Shown piece by piece: positions 26,719-37,927 of a stretch of 64,000 nucleotides of DNA. Origin of the DNA: Gallionella sp. UBA4121 (lineage in GTDB: Bacteria; Pseudomonadota; Gammaproteobacteria; Burkholderiales; Gallionellaceae). Position 1 is the first letter of the stretch; each line of letters begins with the position of its first letter. Made by a program: the position numbers and the translations under genes. Where the stretch lies: positions 1 through 64,000 of the forward strand of contig DFWZ01000029.1 of assembly GCA_002381565.1 (NCBI GenBank), written 5' to 3'. The notes beneath the pieces are model-generated. The model was given only the letters and a program-made list of their open reading frames with translations. It made no database searches and was not told where the DNA came from.

Positions 26719-29700
26719 TTATGCTTTCTCGATGTTGACAAGGAATGACTTGAATTCCGGCGTCTGGGTATTTGCATCACCCACGAAAGGGGTCAGGGTA
26801 TTGGCCAGATAGCCGTTTTTAGCCAAGCCCTTGAATCCCCAGTGTATCGGAATGCCAACTGTGTGCACGGGCTGGCCGTTGACGTTGAGCGTTTTAATGC
26901 GCTTGGTCACGACTGCCACCGCCTTGATATGCCCCCGGTTGGACGACACCTTGACCTTGTCACCCGCCACAATGCCTTTGCTCTTGGCCAAGTCTTCACC
27001 AATCTCGACGAATTGCTCCGGCTGGAGAATCGCGTTGAGTTTGACGTGTTTGGTCCAGTAGTGGAAGTGCTCCGTCAGTCGATAGGTGGTGCCGACATAA
27101 GGGAAATCCTTCGCTTTTCCTAAAGCGTCCATGTCATCTTTGAACACGCGCGCAGCTGGATTACTGATCACATTCGGGTGCAATGGATTGGTGCCAATTG
27201 GCGTTTCGAACGGCTCATAATGCTCAGGGAATGGGCCTTCTGCCATTTTGTCGACGGCGAACAGGCGGGCTACACCTTCCTGATTCATGATGAACGGACC
27301 GACATTTTCCTCTGGCGCTGCATCAGGCCGCATATCCGGAACATCCATGCCCATCCACTTGCTCTCCTTGGCATTCCAGGAAATCACCTTGCGTTTGGCA
27401 TCCCATGGTTTGCCGGACGAGTCGCATGAGGCACGGTTATAAAGAATGCGTCGATTTGCAGGCCAGGCATAAGCCCAGTTCTGTGTATTTCCCAGGCCGC
27501 TTGGATCGGAATTATCGCGCCGCGCCATCATATTGCCTGCCTGAGGCCAGGAGCCGGAGAAAATCCAGCAGCCGCAGGCGGTAGAACCGTCATCGCGCAA
27601 CTGGGCGAAGCCGGCCAGTTGCTCGCCGGCTTTGGCCAGCACCTTGGTCGCATCCTTCGGATCCAGCACATCAGAGAGCGCCTTGCCGTTAAATTCACGC
27701 GCAAGCTCTTCAGAGGAAGGGCTGTCAGGAATCTTGTAGGGCCAGGTCGTGTTAAGGATTGCATCGGGAAACGCGCCGCCTTCCTGTTTGTACATCCCGC
27801 GCAGCCTGAGGAACAGGCCAGCCATGATTTCAGCATCACCCCTGGCCTCACCCGGTGCGTCAGCGCCCTTGTAATGCCATTGCAGCACGCGGCTGGAACT
27901 GACCAGCGAGCCGTCTTCTTCCGCAAAGCAGGTGGAAGGCAGACGGAATACTTCGGTCTGGATCTTGGACGAGTCGACGTCGTTAAACTCACCGAAGTTT
28001 TTCCAGAATTCGGAGGTTTCGGTCGCCAGCGGATCGATAACCACCAGGTATTTCAACTTGGCTAACGCTTCGCCGATCTTGGCCTTGTTCGGGAACGACG
28101 CCAGCGGGTTGAAACCCTGGGCGAAGTAGCCGTTCATCTTGCCCTGATGCATCATCTCGAATACTTGCAGCACATCGTAGACCTTATCCAGCTTGGGCAG
28201 CCAGTCAAAGCACCAGTTGTTCTCCTTGGTCGCGGCATCGCCGTACCAGGATTTCATCAGGCTGACGTGAAACTTGGGGTAATTTTGCAAATAACTCATC
28301 TGGCCGGGACGCAGCGGTTTCAACGCGCGTTTGTCCAGGTACTCTGCAAAATCCTGCTCCTTCTCGCCAGCCAGAGTCATATAACCTGGCAGCATGTTGG
28401 ATAACAGACCCAGATCGGTCAGTCCCTGGATGTTTGAATGACCACGCAGCGCATTGATACCGCCGCCCGCCATACCCATATTGCCCAACAGTATCTGAAC
28501 CATTGCCATGGTCCGGATGTTCTGGGCGCCGATAGAATGTTGCGTCCAGCCCAGTGCATAAAGGAACGTCGTGGTTTTGTCAGGCACCGCCGTGGCTGCG
28601 ATCATTTCGCATACATGGAGAAACTGCTCCGTGGGCGTACCTGTGATCTTGGTCACCATTTCCGGCGTGTAGCGGGAATAGTGCTGCTTCATCAGATTGA
28701 ATACGCAACGCGGGTTCTGCAGCGTTTCATCGACCAGCACGAATCCATCATGGCCCTTCTGGTAGGACCAGGAAGTCTTGTCGTACTTGCGTTTATCCTT
28801 GTCGTAGCCTGTGAACAGGCCGTCATCAAAATTGTAATCGCCGTGAACCAAAAAGGTGGCATCGGAGTACTTCTTGACGTATTCGTGTTGAATCTTGTCA
28901 TGGCTTAACAGGTAGTTAATTAACCCACCCAAAAAGGCAATATCACTCCCTGAGCGTATCGGCGCGTAATAATCCGCCACTGCCGCTGAGCGGGTGAAGC
29001 GAGGATCAACTACGATCAGTCTGGCCTTGTTGTGCGCCTTGGCTTCAGTTACCCATTTGAAGCCGCATGGATGCGCTTCGGCAGCATTGCCGCCCATTAT
29101 TACAATCAGATTTGCATTTTTGATATCGACCCAATGATTGGTCATCGCGCCGCGGCCGAACGTAGGGGCAAGACTTGCCACCGTAGGTGCGTGTCATACG
29201 CGTGCTTGATTATCGAATGCGAGCATCCCCATATTGCGGATGACCTTTTGGGTCAGATAGCCGGACTCGTTTGACGAAGCCGAGGCTGCCAGAAAACCCG
29301 TGGTAAGCCAGCGATTGACGGTTAAGCCATCTGCGTTCCTGGCGACAAAATTGCTGTCGCGATCCGTTTTCATCAGTTTGGCAATACGGGTGAAAGCGTC
29401 ATCCCATGAAATGCGTTTCCATTCACTGGAACCCGCTTCTCGTACTTCCGGGTATTTTAGGCGACTGGGGCTATGCACAAAATCCAGCAGACCGGCACCC
29501 TTGGGGCACAACGTACCGCGATTCACCGGATGATCGGGATCGCCTTCAATATGGATGATGGTCGATTTTGCATTTTTGGCTTTGTCGCCCAGGCTGTACA
29601 TCAGAATGCCGCAACCGACTGAACAGTATGGGCAGGTGTTACGGGTTTCGGTGGTGCGCTCGAGCTTGAAGTTCCTGATTTCCGCCAACGCTTCATTGGG

Positions 29701-29781
29701 AGAGAATCCCAGCATCGCCAGGCTCGAACTTCCTATGCCCGCAGTACAGATTTTGAAAAATTGCCGTCTAGTGACTTTCAT
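26719..29781 (-). CDS. fdnG: selenocysteine-containing formate dehydrogenase major (alpha) subunit
   Basis: This is the molybdopterin catalytic subunit of a membrane-bound, periplasm-facing formate dehydrogenase (formate to CO2, electrons to quinone). The frame is interrupted only by one UGA (29194-29196) at residue 196. There the context V-U-H-A-P-T-V-A-S-L-A-P-T matches the selenocysteine site of FdnG-type enzymes, also at 196 in E. coli FdnG as I recall. It is thus one 1020-residue selenoprotein, not two genes. A Tat signal (TRRQFFK) opens it; a [4Fe-4S] site follows (CPYCSVGC and, later, CPKG). Conserved stretches FGRGAMTNHW and GGNAAEAHPCGFKW come after Sec. GGAGGGG precedes the ATG. It leads a row with fdnH, fdnI, fdhE, selA and selB. 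Confidence 0.97.
29158..29196 (-). promoter_or_regulatory. bacterial SECIS hairpin after the fdnG UGA
   Basis: Counting the U of UGA as 1, a stem forms from bases 15-16 and 18-22 with 26-30 and 31-32, leaving a bulged U17 and a loop of G23-U24-C25. U17, G23 and U24 are the bases that E. coli SelB contacts in the fdhF/fdnG hairpins. All three are at identical distances here, so the UGA should be decoded as Sec by the SelB encoded downstream. Confidence 0.9.
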
Positions 29782-29832
29782 AACCCCTCCAGATGGATGA
29801 TATTGAATTTCGTTATTTTGTGCAGCATGACT

Positions 29833-29856
29833 CTTACTTACATAACACTTACTTAT
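29833..29856. promoter_or_regulatory. direct repeat of CTTACTTA upstream of fdnG
   Basis: CTTACTTA occurs at 29833-29840 and 29848-29855, 15 bp apart, about 50 bp before the fdnG start codon. The second extends to TACTTAT, which fits the NarL heptamer TACYYMT; the first differs at one base. E. coli fdnG is nitrate-controlled through NarL, so a similar site is possible. No FNR-type palindrome was found. Confidence 0.3.
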
Positions 29857-29986
29857 TTGATTTTCGAAGTAGATACCTGAACTCTATCATTGTCAACCTC
29901 ACCGCCATCGAAGTTACTCGCCTGACTGACGCGCTATGATTCAGGCTACATATCGCTTGTATAAGGGACACCTCGACAAGCAATTC

Positions 29987-31033
29987 CTACAAATTTGCCA
30001 TATCGATAACGAAGCGGTATTTCACATCGCTTTTGATCATCCGCTCATAGGCGGTATTGATGTAGTCCATGTTAATGAGCTCGATATCCGAGACAATTTT
30101 ATGCTGGGCGCAAAAATCGAGCATCTCCTGCGTTTCGCGTATTCCTCCAATGAGTGAACCGGCCAACTGGCGGCGCTTGAAGATCAGGTTGAATACCCCT
30201 GGCGCCGGATGAGGCTCTGCCGGAGCACCGACCAGGGTCATGGTGCCATCGAGTTTGAGGAGTTGCAGGAACGGATCGAGGTTGTGGGGGGCCGCGACCG
30301 TATTCAGGATAAAGTCGAACTGGTTGGCATGGGCCGCCATCTGCTTGGGGTCGGTAGAAAGACATACCTCATCGGCACCCAGCCGCTTGCCATCTTCGAT
30401 CTTACCAGGAGAAGTGGTGAACAGCACGACATAGGCGCCCATGGCGTGGGCGATCTTGACGCCCATATGCCCCAGGCCGCCCAGACCGACTATCCCCACC
30501 TTCTTGCCGGGACCCGCCCCCCAGTGACGCAGCGGCGAGTAAGTAGTGATGCCCGCACATAGCAGCGGAGCGACGCTCGCCAGATCCTTCTCGTCATGCT
30601 GAATGTGCAGCACAAAGGATTCCTTGACGACGATCGCCTGGGAATAACCACCATAGGTATTCTCACCGCCAAACACCGGGCCGTTGTAGGTCCCGGTAAA
30701 ACCGTTATCGCAATACTGTTCTTCACCCTCATGACAGGGATGACAATGCCCGCAACTGTCGACCATGCAGCCCACGCCGGCCAGGTCACCCGCCTTGAAA
30801 CCCTGCACCTTATCCCCCACGGCAAGTACGCGTCCGACAATTTCGTGTCCAGGCACGGAAGGATAGACGGTATTTTTCCACTCGTTGCGGGCCGTGTGCA
30901 GGTCGGAATGGCAGACGCCGCAATAGAGGATCTCAATCTGCACGTCTTCCGGGCCGGGATCACGGCGCTGAACTTCAAAGGGGGCCAGTGGGCTTGAAGC
31001 ACTCTGTGCGGCATACGCTTTGCTTTTTATCAT
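29987..31033 (-). CDS. zinc-dependent alcohol dehydrogenase, NAD(P)-dependent (AdhC/YahK type)
   Basis: This medium-chain dehydrogenase (348 aa) oxidises alcohols or reduces aldehydes. The catalytic-zinc ligands lie in GVCHSDLH and GHEIVGRV; the structural zinc cysteines are in CGHCHPCHEGEEQYC. The cofactor-binding motif GLGGLGHMGVK is intact. It best fits the cinnamyl-alcohol/YahK-like aldehyde-reductase group, usually NADPH-dependent. The frame opens at 31066 but the ATG at 31033 is chosen for its AAGGAGG site 8 bases upstream. It is the next gene before the formate dehydrogenase row but is separated by 205 bp with its own control region, so co-regulation is not implied. A role in C1 or formaldehyde detoxification would be guesswork. 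Confidence 0.92.
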   Translation of the reverse strand: MIKSKAYAAQSASSPLAPFEVQRRDPGPEDVQIEILYCGVCHSDLHTARNEWKNTVYPSVPGHEIVGRVLAVGDKVQGFKAGDLAGVGCMVDSCGHCHPCHEGEEQYCDNGFTGTYNGPVFGGENTYGGYSQAIVVKESFVLHIQHDEKDLASVAPLLCAGITTYSPLRHWGAGPGKKVGIVGLGGLGHMGVKIAHAMGAYVVLFTTSPGKIEDGKRLGADEVCLSTDPKQMAAHANQFDFILNTVAAPHNLDPFLQLLKLDGTMTLVGAPAEPHPAPGVFNLIFKRRQLAGSLIGGIRETQEMLDFCAQHKIVSDIELINMDYINTAYERMIKSDVKYRFVIDMANL

Positions 31034-31514
31034 GACGATTTCCTCCTTGTGGACAGGGTGTTGCAATGCAAATTCCGGATTGACCGGTTGATGTCTATTC
31101 CGGCGAACAGTGTGTCACTCAACAGTTACAGACTTTGCCAGGTTGCATGGCTTGTAGCTTCGAGCCCATACAAGCCATTTGAGTTGAACGTATAAATAAA
31201 GACTGTAAAAATCTTGCCTGTATTACCAATCATTTCGATAATTTTCACTTCCTGTCAAAAACCTACTTTTCTCGATTCGCGGCTGGTTAATAAAAAATAA
31301 AGAGTGTAAAAATCGGCTTTCAGAATTCTTACGTCCGTCAATCGGCCAATCCGGACATTGCGAGGGTGTAAAGTATTGCGTATCTCACAACTCCTGTCAG
31401 CAAGGCAGGAGATATTGGAATGTGAAACCTGAACCCGAAATTTATCAAGCAGATGCGAATTAGCCGTCAGAAAGATACGATGCTTGATTTCGAGGAAAAC
31501 ATGAAATTTAAAGC
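31034..31514. other. intergenic stretch, no gene recognised
   Basis: About 480 AT-richer bases upstream of the alcohol dehydrogenase. An 87-codon frame (31255-31518, minus strand) overlaps the next gene's stop and lacks a ribosome site or family. A weak hairpin CTCCTG/CAGGAG (31391-31411) is seen. Nothing else is supported. Confidence 0.45.
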
Positions 31515-32231
31515 TCATTCTTGAGGGGATATGTCAGACTGGTCATCAGATACTTGATAAAAATTTCCTTTTTCAGCCTGTTGTAAAGTAAAAGATTCAA
31601 AATTATTTATTTCAGCGAAACGCGGAACCTGTGAATGCTGCTCTAGAAAACCATCAGCATTAATTTTTTTAACATCTTCAATGGTTTCGGCTTTACATAT
31701 CTCAAATATTTTTGCTGCCTTACTTAGTTCTAGTGTTGCGCGAAACAGCTCGTTTATAAGGCTTCCAAATTGATTAATAGCATTTTTGCTCAATTTTTTA
31801 TTGATATGTTTCTCGCTTATTTCCCTTGAGGATACCGTTTTTCCGTCTATAAGTCCTTGCCCGTCCCACATAGTATGGATTGCAGCATTTCGTTCGCCTG
31901 ACTTTTTCCCCATAAAATCAATCCATTCTAATGCGTAGGATTTATGTTCCTGTGGCACTTTTTCAGAGCACAAAATTATGCTGCGGGTAATTTCTCTTTG
32001 CCCACTATCAGATTTTATAGAGAAAAATATAGCTTCAGCAGCTTCTTTAGGTAGCCCTGATGCCACCCAAAACAGTCTGAATAACTGTTCGTGAGCAGCA
32101 TTCCATGCGATGGTAACCGCACCAATTAAATAGCACATCGGGGAGTACATATTATTTCCACCGGTTAGTGGAAACACAATTGCTGGAACTGGCTCTTGAG
32201 ATTGGGGCGTATTAGATTTTTTTGATTTCAT
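31515..32231 (-). CDS. AT-rich orphan protein with a HEPN-like RN-x3-H motif
   Basis: I do not recognise this 238-aa protein as a named family. It is helical, Lys/Glu-rich and soluble. Residues around 114-122 read RNAAIHTMW, matching the Arg-x4-His signature (with Asn after Arg) of HEPN-domain ribonucleases. The preceding part (WNAAHEQLFRLFWV, then ALEWIDFMGKKSGE) looks like the helices before that motif in solitary HEPN-like proteins. The rest (KLSKNAINQFGSLINELFRATLEL) is another long helix. Many HEPN proteins are RNases in toxin-antitoxin or phage-defence loci, but no antitoxin (MNT-type) gene is adjacent. Base composition is clearly more AT-rich than glmS or fdn genes, suggesting transfer. 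No good ribosome site precedes the ATG. Non-catalytic use of the fold is also possible. Confidence 0.6.
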   Translation of the reverse strand: MKSKKSNTPQSQEPVPAIVFPLTGGNNMYSPMCYLIGAVTIAWNAAHEQLFRLFWVASGLPKEAAEAIFFSIKSDSGQREITRSIILCSEKVPQEHKSYALEWIDFMGKKSGERNAAIHTMWDGQGLIDGKTVSSREISEKHINKKLSKNAINQFGSLINELFRATLELSKAAKIFEICKAETIEDVKKINADGFLEQHSQVPRFAEINNFESFTLQQAEKGNFYQVSDDQSDISPQE

Positions 32232-32573
32232 CTAGTTGAGGTAGTCAGTATTCCCATAATCGGATTATACGTGCATTGCAGCAGGCGTGTCCGACAGCCA
32301 TTTAAGCGAACCGCCACCGTCCGCAAAGGCCGAGCAGCTGACATTTGCGATGACCAGACTAAGCGGCTTGCACACATTTTCGGCTGTGGAATTGCGGGCA
32401 TTATGGGTCACATGTTTTGCCGAAATGCCTATTCTATTTTCCCCGTGCAAAGGGGGTAAACCTCAGTAGCTGGCGAACACCGGCTGTGTTGTTACCCCCC
32501 TTCAATTTACGACTTTAATAACCTATTTACGACTTTAATTGCGCGGAATACAAACAGCTGCAAGCCTCGTAAT
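32232..32573. other. intergenic stretch with a 15-bp tandem direct repeat
   Basis: About 340 bases between glmS and the HEPN-like gene. The 15-mer ATTTACGACTTTAAT occurs twice (32505-32519 and 32525-32539), 20 bp apart, just 3' of glmS. Short frames on both strands (for example 32271-32459) show no recognisable product. Confidence 0.6.
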
Positions 32574-34400
32574 TTATTCCACTGTTACTGACTTGGCTAA
32601 ATTGCGAGGCTTATCGACATCAGTCCCTTTCTGCAATGCCACATAATAGGCCAGCAATTGCAGTGGAATGGTGTGCAGGATAGGGCTCAGATATCCTGCG
32701 TGCTCCGGCATGTGCATGATGTGTACGCCGTCTTCTTCGCGTATATGGGTGTCCGCATCGGCAAACACATATAGCTCTCCCCCGCGCGCGCGCACTTCGT
32801 GCAGATTGGATTTGAGTTTTTCCAGCAGCACATCATTGGGTGCTACCGATATGACCGGCATATCCTTGTCCACCAGCGCCAGCGGCCCATGCTTCAGCTC
32901 ACCCGCAGGGTAGGCTTCGGCATGGATATAGGAAATTTCCTTGAGTTTGAGCGCGCCTTCAAGGGCGATCGGATAATGCAGGCCACGTCCCAGAAATAAC
33001 GCGTGTTGTTTATCAGCAAACTGCTCGGCGAGCTTCGCGATTTGTGGTTCCAGATCCAGCACTTTTTGCGTTGCAGCGGGCAGATGGCGCAAGGCGTGCA
33101 AATGTTGCTGCTCGCACTCTGCCGTCAGACGATGACGCTGCTTGGCCAGTACCAGCGTCAGCAGGAATAGCGCGACCAGTTGCGTGGTGAACGCCTTGGT
33201 CGATGCCACGCCGATTTCCGGCCCTGCGCGCGTCAGAAAACGCAGCTTTGACATCCTGACCAGTGCGCTTTCAGGCACGTTGCATATTGCCAGGGTATGG
33301 ATATGACCCAGCGCCTTGGCGTGATTAAGAGCCGCCTGTGTGTCGGCGGTTTCACCCGACTGGGACAACACAATCACCAATGCGCTGGGATTGGGCACAC
33401 TGGTGCGGTAGCGATATTCGCTGGCGATTTCCACCGTGCATTGAATACCGGCAATTTCTTCCAGCCAGTATCGCGCCACCAATCCTGCGTGATAACTGGT
33501 GCCACAGGCCAGAATCAGAATGCTGTTTATATCTGCGAAAGACGCTGCCGCTTCAGCACCAAAAATACCCGGGACTATGGATTGACTGTTGCAGACGGAT
33601 TCGAGCGTGTCGGCAATGGCCTGCGGCTGTTCGTGAATTTCCTTCTGCATGTAATGTCGGTATTTGCCTAGCTGCACACTTTCATTACTGATTTCGCTTA
33701 CCTGAACAGGGCGTTCGACAATGTTGCCCGCTGCGTTGAAAATCCGATAACTCATCCGCTCAATTTCGACGACATCGCCCTCTTCGAGATAGATCACTCT
33801 GCTGGTAACCGGCAGCAGTGCAGAAACATCCGAGGCAATGAAATTTTCTCCGATACCAATTCCCATCAGCAAGGGACTACCTCGCCGTGAACAAATAAGC
33901 TGGTCAGGATTGTCCGCTGCAATTACACCGATGGCATAGGCGCCTACCAGTTCGGTGAGAGCGGCTCGAGTAGCCTCCAGCAACGATATGCCGTTCACAT
34001 AATGGCTGTGTATCAGATGTGCGATTACTTCCGTGTCCGTGTCCGACGTAAATTCGTAGCCTGCTGCGCTCAGACGCGTGCGCAATGACTCATAATTTTC
34101 GATGATGCCGTTGTGAACCACGGCGATCAGATCACGGCTCAGGTGCGGATGTGCATTGCGCTCACTGGGTACGCCGTGTGTCGCCCAACGGGTGTGGGCG
34201 ATACCTATAGTACCCTGGATACTGGCGCTTTTAATGCTGAGCTCAGCGACACGACCGGTGCTTCGCGCACGTTCCAGTTTTGCATCGTGCACGACCACCA
34301 GCCCGGCTGAGTCATAACCCCGATATTCGAGTCGCTGCAACCCCTCAAGCAGGATAGGTACAACATTGCGTTGTGCTACGGCGCCTACGATTCCACACAT
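32574..34400 (-). CDS. glmS: glutamine--fructose-6-phosphate aminotransferase (isomerizing)
   Basis: GlmS (608 aa) makes glucosamine-6-phosphate from fructose-6-phosphate and glutamine, the first step to UDP-GlcNAc for peptidoglycan and LPS. The nucleophile Cys follows the initiator Met ([12 protein letters not shown]), so N-terminal processing is required. The glutaminase domain includes HTRWATHG and HNGIIENY. Two SIS sugar-isomerase domains follow, with [16 protein letters not shown] and SQSGETADT, and the end reads [11 protein letters not shown] as in all GlmS. It lies 87 bp after glmU, the enzyme two steps later, a common pairing. No glmS ribozyme-like sequence was recognised; control is probably at transcript or small-RNA level, or by shared transcription with glmU. 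Confidence 0.97.
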   Translation of the reverse strand: MCGIVGAVAQRNVVPILLEGLQRLEYRGYDSAGLVVVHDAKLERARSTGRVAELSIKSASIQGTIGIAHTRWATHGVPSERNAHPHLSRDLIAVVHNGIIENYESLRTRLSAAGYEFTSDTDTEVIAHLIHSHYVNGISLLEATRAALTELVGAYAIGVIAADNPDQLICSRRGSPLLMGIGIGENFIASDVSALLPVTSRVIYLEEGDVVEIERMSYRIFNAAGNIVERPVQVSEISNESVQLGKYRHYMQKEIHEQPQAIADTLESVCNSQSIVPGIFGAEAAASFADINSILILACGTSYHAGLVARYWLEEIAGIQCTVEIASEYRYRTSVPNPSALVIVLSQSGETADTQAALNHAKALGHIHTLAICNVPESALVRMSKLRFLTRAGPEIGVASTKAFTTQLVALFLLTLVLAKQRHRLTAECEQQHLHALRHLPAATQKVLDLEPQIAKLAEQFADKQHALFLGRGLHYPIALEGALKLKEISYIHAEAYPAGELKHGPLALVDKDMPVISVAPNDVLLEKLKSNLHEVRARGGELYVFADADTHIREEDGVHIMHMPEHAGYLSPILHTIPLQLLAYYVALQKGTDVDKPRNLAKSVTVE

Positions 34401-34487
34401 AATTTAGACCCAAGGAAAAATTGACAATGGAGAATTGATAATGGTAAGTCAACAACAAGCCAATTACGACTCACTGCTCGCTACTTA

Positions 34488-35858
34488 CTACTCGCCTTTT
34501 ACTTTCTTAACCGGACGCTGCCATCCGTTAACCGTCATTTGTTTGCTGCGTGACAAGCTAAGCTCACCCGCCGGCGTGTCGCGGGTTATCGTCGAACCCG
34601 CGCCTATTGTGGATCCCCTGGCAACTTTAACAGGGGCGACAAGCTGCGTATCCGAACCGATAAATACATCGTCTTCTATCACAGTTCGGTGCTTGTTCGC
34701 GCCATCATAATTGCAGGTAATCGTGCCCGCGCCGATATTAACCCTGCGCCCGATCGTCGTGTCGCCGATATAGCTTAAGTGATTGGCCTTGCTGCCATCA
34801 TTGATTTCACTGTTCTTGATTTCGACAAAATTGCCCACATGTACCTCGTCATGCAATATCGTACCGGGACGCAGGCGTGCATAAGGACCAATGCGGCAGT
34901 CTCGCCCGACAATACTGCTGTCGACATGGCTAAAGGGGGCCAGCTGTGTTCCATCGGCGATAGAGGCATTCCTGATAATACAGTACGCACCGATTTTCAC
35001 ATTATTACCAAGTGTGACTTCACCTTCAAAAATGCAGCCGATGTCAATTTCCACATCGCGCCCGCAATTGAGATGACCTCGCACATCAATCCGGGCGGGG
35101 TCGGCCAGCGTAACACCTTGCACTAACAGGCGCTGAGCCTCTACTTGCTGCCATGTACGCTCCAGAACAGCCAGCTGAGATTTGCTGTTTATCCCGTGTA
35201 TTTCCCATTCATGATTCGGTTGTACGGTATGCACCACAACGCCATCTTCGACTGCCATACCGACAATATCAGTCAGGTAATATTCACCCTGCGTATTATT
35301 GGTCCGTAATTTGGCAAGCCACGCACGCAGTAGCCGGGTAGGAGCCAGCAGAATACCTGTATTGACTTCCACAATTTCGCGCTGCTCCGGCGTCGCATCT
35401 TTTTCCTCGACGATGCTGAGTACATCGCCGTTCTCGTTGCGAACAATGCGACCGTATCCGGTTGGGTTAGCCATGTTGACGGTTAACAAGGTCAACCCGC
35501 TGCCTGCCTGCTGCATCTGATGGAGGGTTGTGTGCTGGATCAGCGGCACATCGCCATAAAGAACCAGCGTCTTACTATCGTCATCGAGGTGTGGCATGGC
35601 CTGCTGCACTGCGTGGCCCGTGCCGAGTTGTGGCTCCTGCAACACAAAAAATATGTCTGACGTGTTCAGCGCTTTTGGCACGGCTTCTCCGCCATGACCG
35701 TACACGACGCAGATAGTTTGAGGGTCGAGTTTGTGCGCACAATCCAGAACATGCTGTACCAAAGTCTTGCCGGCCAACGCATGCAACACTTTTGGCTTGT
35801 CCGAATGCATGCGCGTGCCACGACCGGCAGCCAGGATAACAACATTTAACAAATTCAT
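34488..35858 (-). CDS. glmU: bifunctional UDP-N-acetylglucosamine pyrophosphorylase / GlcN-1-P acetyltransferase
   Basis: GlmU (456 aa) acetylates glucosamine-1-phosphate and then joins it to UTP, giving UDP-GlcNAc. The N-terminal nucleotidyltransferase carries [20 protein letters not shown] and YGDVPLI. The C-terminal half is a left-handed beta helix of hexapeptide repeats with the acetyltransferase part [20 protein letters not shown] and YIGDTTIG. Length matches the E. coli enzyme (456 aa). It follows the atp operon terminator and is followed by glmS, so the two cell-wall precursor genes likely share a transcript. An identical order (atpC-glmU-glmS) is seen in E. coli. Confidence 0.97.
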   Translation of the reverse strand: MNLLNVVILAAGRGTRMHSDKPKVLHALAGKTLVQHVLDCAHKLDPQTICVVYGHGGEAVPKALNTSDIFFVLQEPQLGTGHAVQQAMPHLDDDSKTLVLYGDVPLIQHTTLHQMQQAGSGLTLLTVNMANPTGYGRIVRNENGDVLSIVEEKDATPEQREIVEVNTGILLAPTRLLRAWLAKLRTNNTQGEYYLTDIVGMAVEDGVVVHTVQPNHEWEIHGINSKSQLAVLERTWQQVEAQRLLVQGVTLADPARIDVRGHLNCGRDVEIDIGCIFEGEVTLGNNVKIGAYCIIRNASIADGTQLAPFSHVDSSIVGRDCRIGPYARLRPGTILHDEVHVGNFVEIKNSEINDGSKANHLSYIGDTTIGRRVNIGAGTITCNYDGANKHRTVIEDDVFIGSDTQLVAPVKVARGSTIGAGSTITRDTPAGELSLSRSKQMTVNGWQRPVKKVKGE

Positions 35859-35979
35859 AATGTACCTTCTCGAAGAGGCCCGATTATAAACATTTTAAAA
35901 CTCAATAGTTCGAGAACACATGCAGGATAACGGCAATTCAGCGCCACAATCCGCTCTGCCATGAATAAATTTGCGGCAC

Positions 35980-36005
35980 AAAAAAAGCAGCCTAAGCTGC
36001 TTTTT
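35980..36005 (-). terminator. intrinsic terminator after atpC (bidirectional in form)
   Basis: GCAGC (35987-35991) pairs with GCTGC (35996-36000) around a CTAA loop. It is flanked by seven A's on the left and five T's on the right, giving a T-run after the hairpin on either strand. It lies about 20 bp after the atpC stop and should end the ATP synthase transcript. Confidence 0.88.
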
Positions 36006-36023
36006 CTGAGTTTACTGTTTGAA

Positions 36024-36461
36024 CTAATGTCCGGCCTGTTTGCGTATTTGCTGGATGATACGCAACTGCGCAATTGCTTGTGCCAGTTCTGATTCTGCCT
36101 GCGCATAATCAAAATCAGAAGTACGATTTTTCATCGCCTCCTCTGCCGCCAGCTTTGCTTCCAAAGCACGCGCCTCGTCCAGATCTTTGCTACGAATAGC
36201 CGTATCTGAAAGAATGGTCACCATATCAGGCTGCACTTCAAGCATACCGCCGGACACATAGATCAGCTCATCATCCGACTGATCCGGACGCTTGATACGC
36301 ACAGATCCCGGCTTGATGCGAGTCAACAAGGGTGCGTGCCGAGGATAAATACCCAGCTCGCCCATTATTCCCGGAACCACGACTACTTCGGCGAGTCCGG
36401 AAAAGATCAACTCTTCCGCACTCACAACGTCGACATGTACTGTCATTGCCATGTGTGTCAC
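36024..36461 (-). CDS. atpC: ATP synthase F1 epsilon subunit
   Basis: The epsilon subunit (145 aa) is part of the central rotor stalk and inhibits ATP hydrolysis. An N-terminal beta-sandwich is visible ([40 protein letters not shown]), followed by a C-terminal two-helix segment ([20 protein letters not shown]). It begins 2 bp after the atpD stop and is the last gene of the operon, followed by a clear terminator. An in-frame internal ATG at the third codon could also be used. Composition is normal. Confidence 0.96.
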   Translation of the reverse strand: MTHMAMTVHVDVVSAEELIFSGLAEVVVVPGIMGELGIYPRHAPLLTRIKPGSVRIKRPDQSDDELIYVSGGMLEVQPDMVTILSDTAIRSKDLDEARALEAKLAAEEAMKNRTSDFDYAQAESELAQAIAQLRIIQQIRKQAGH

Positions 36462-36463
36462 CT

Positions 36464-37879
<1,416 letters not shown>

Positions 37880-37927
37880 CTAAATTAAATTTGGTGTTAT
37901 CGCTGTATCAAATAAACAGTCAGGCAA

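Noticed and set aside
29194..29781. Separate 195-aa gene upstream of a shorter formate dehydrogenase gene
   Set aside because: The frames join through a UGA at the known selenocysteine position with a SECIS hairpin, so this is one gene.
31255..31518. 87-codon frame on the minus strand
   Set aside because: Overlaps the stop of the HEPN-like gene, lacks a start signal and any family resemblance.
34420..34444. Tandem ATTGAYAATGG repeat (period 14) between glmU and glmS
   Set aside because: Only two short imperfect copies in AT-rich leader sequence; no clear function.
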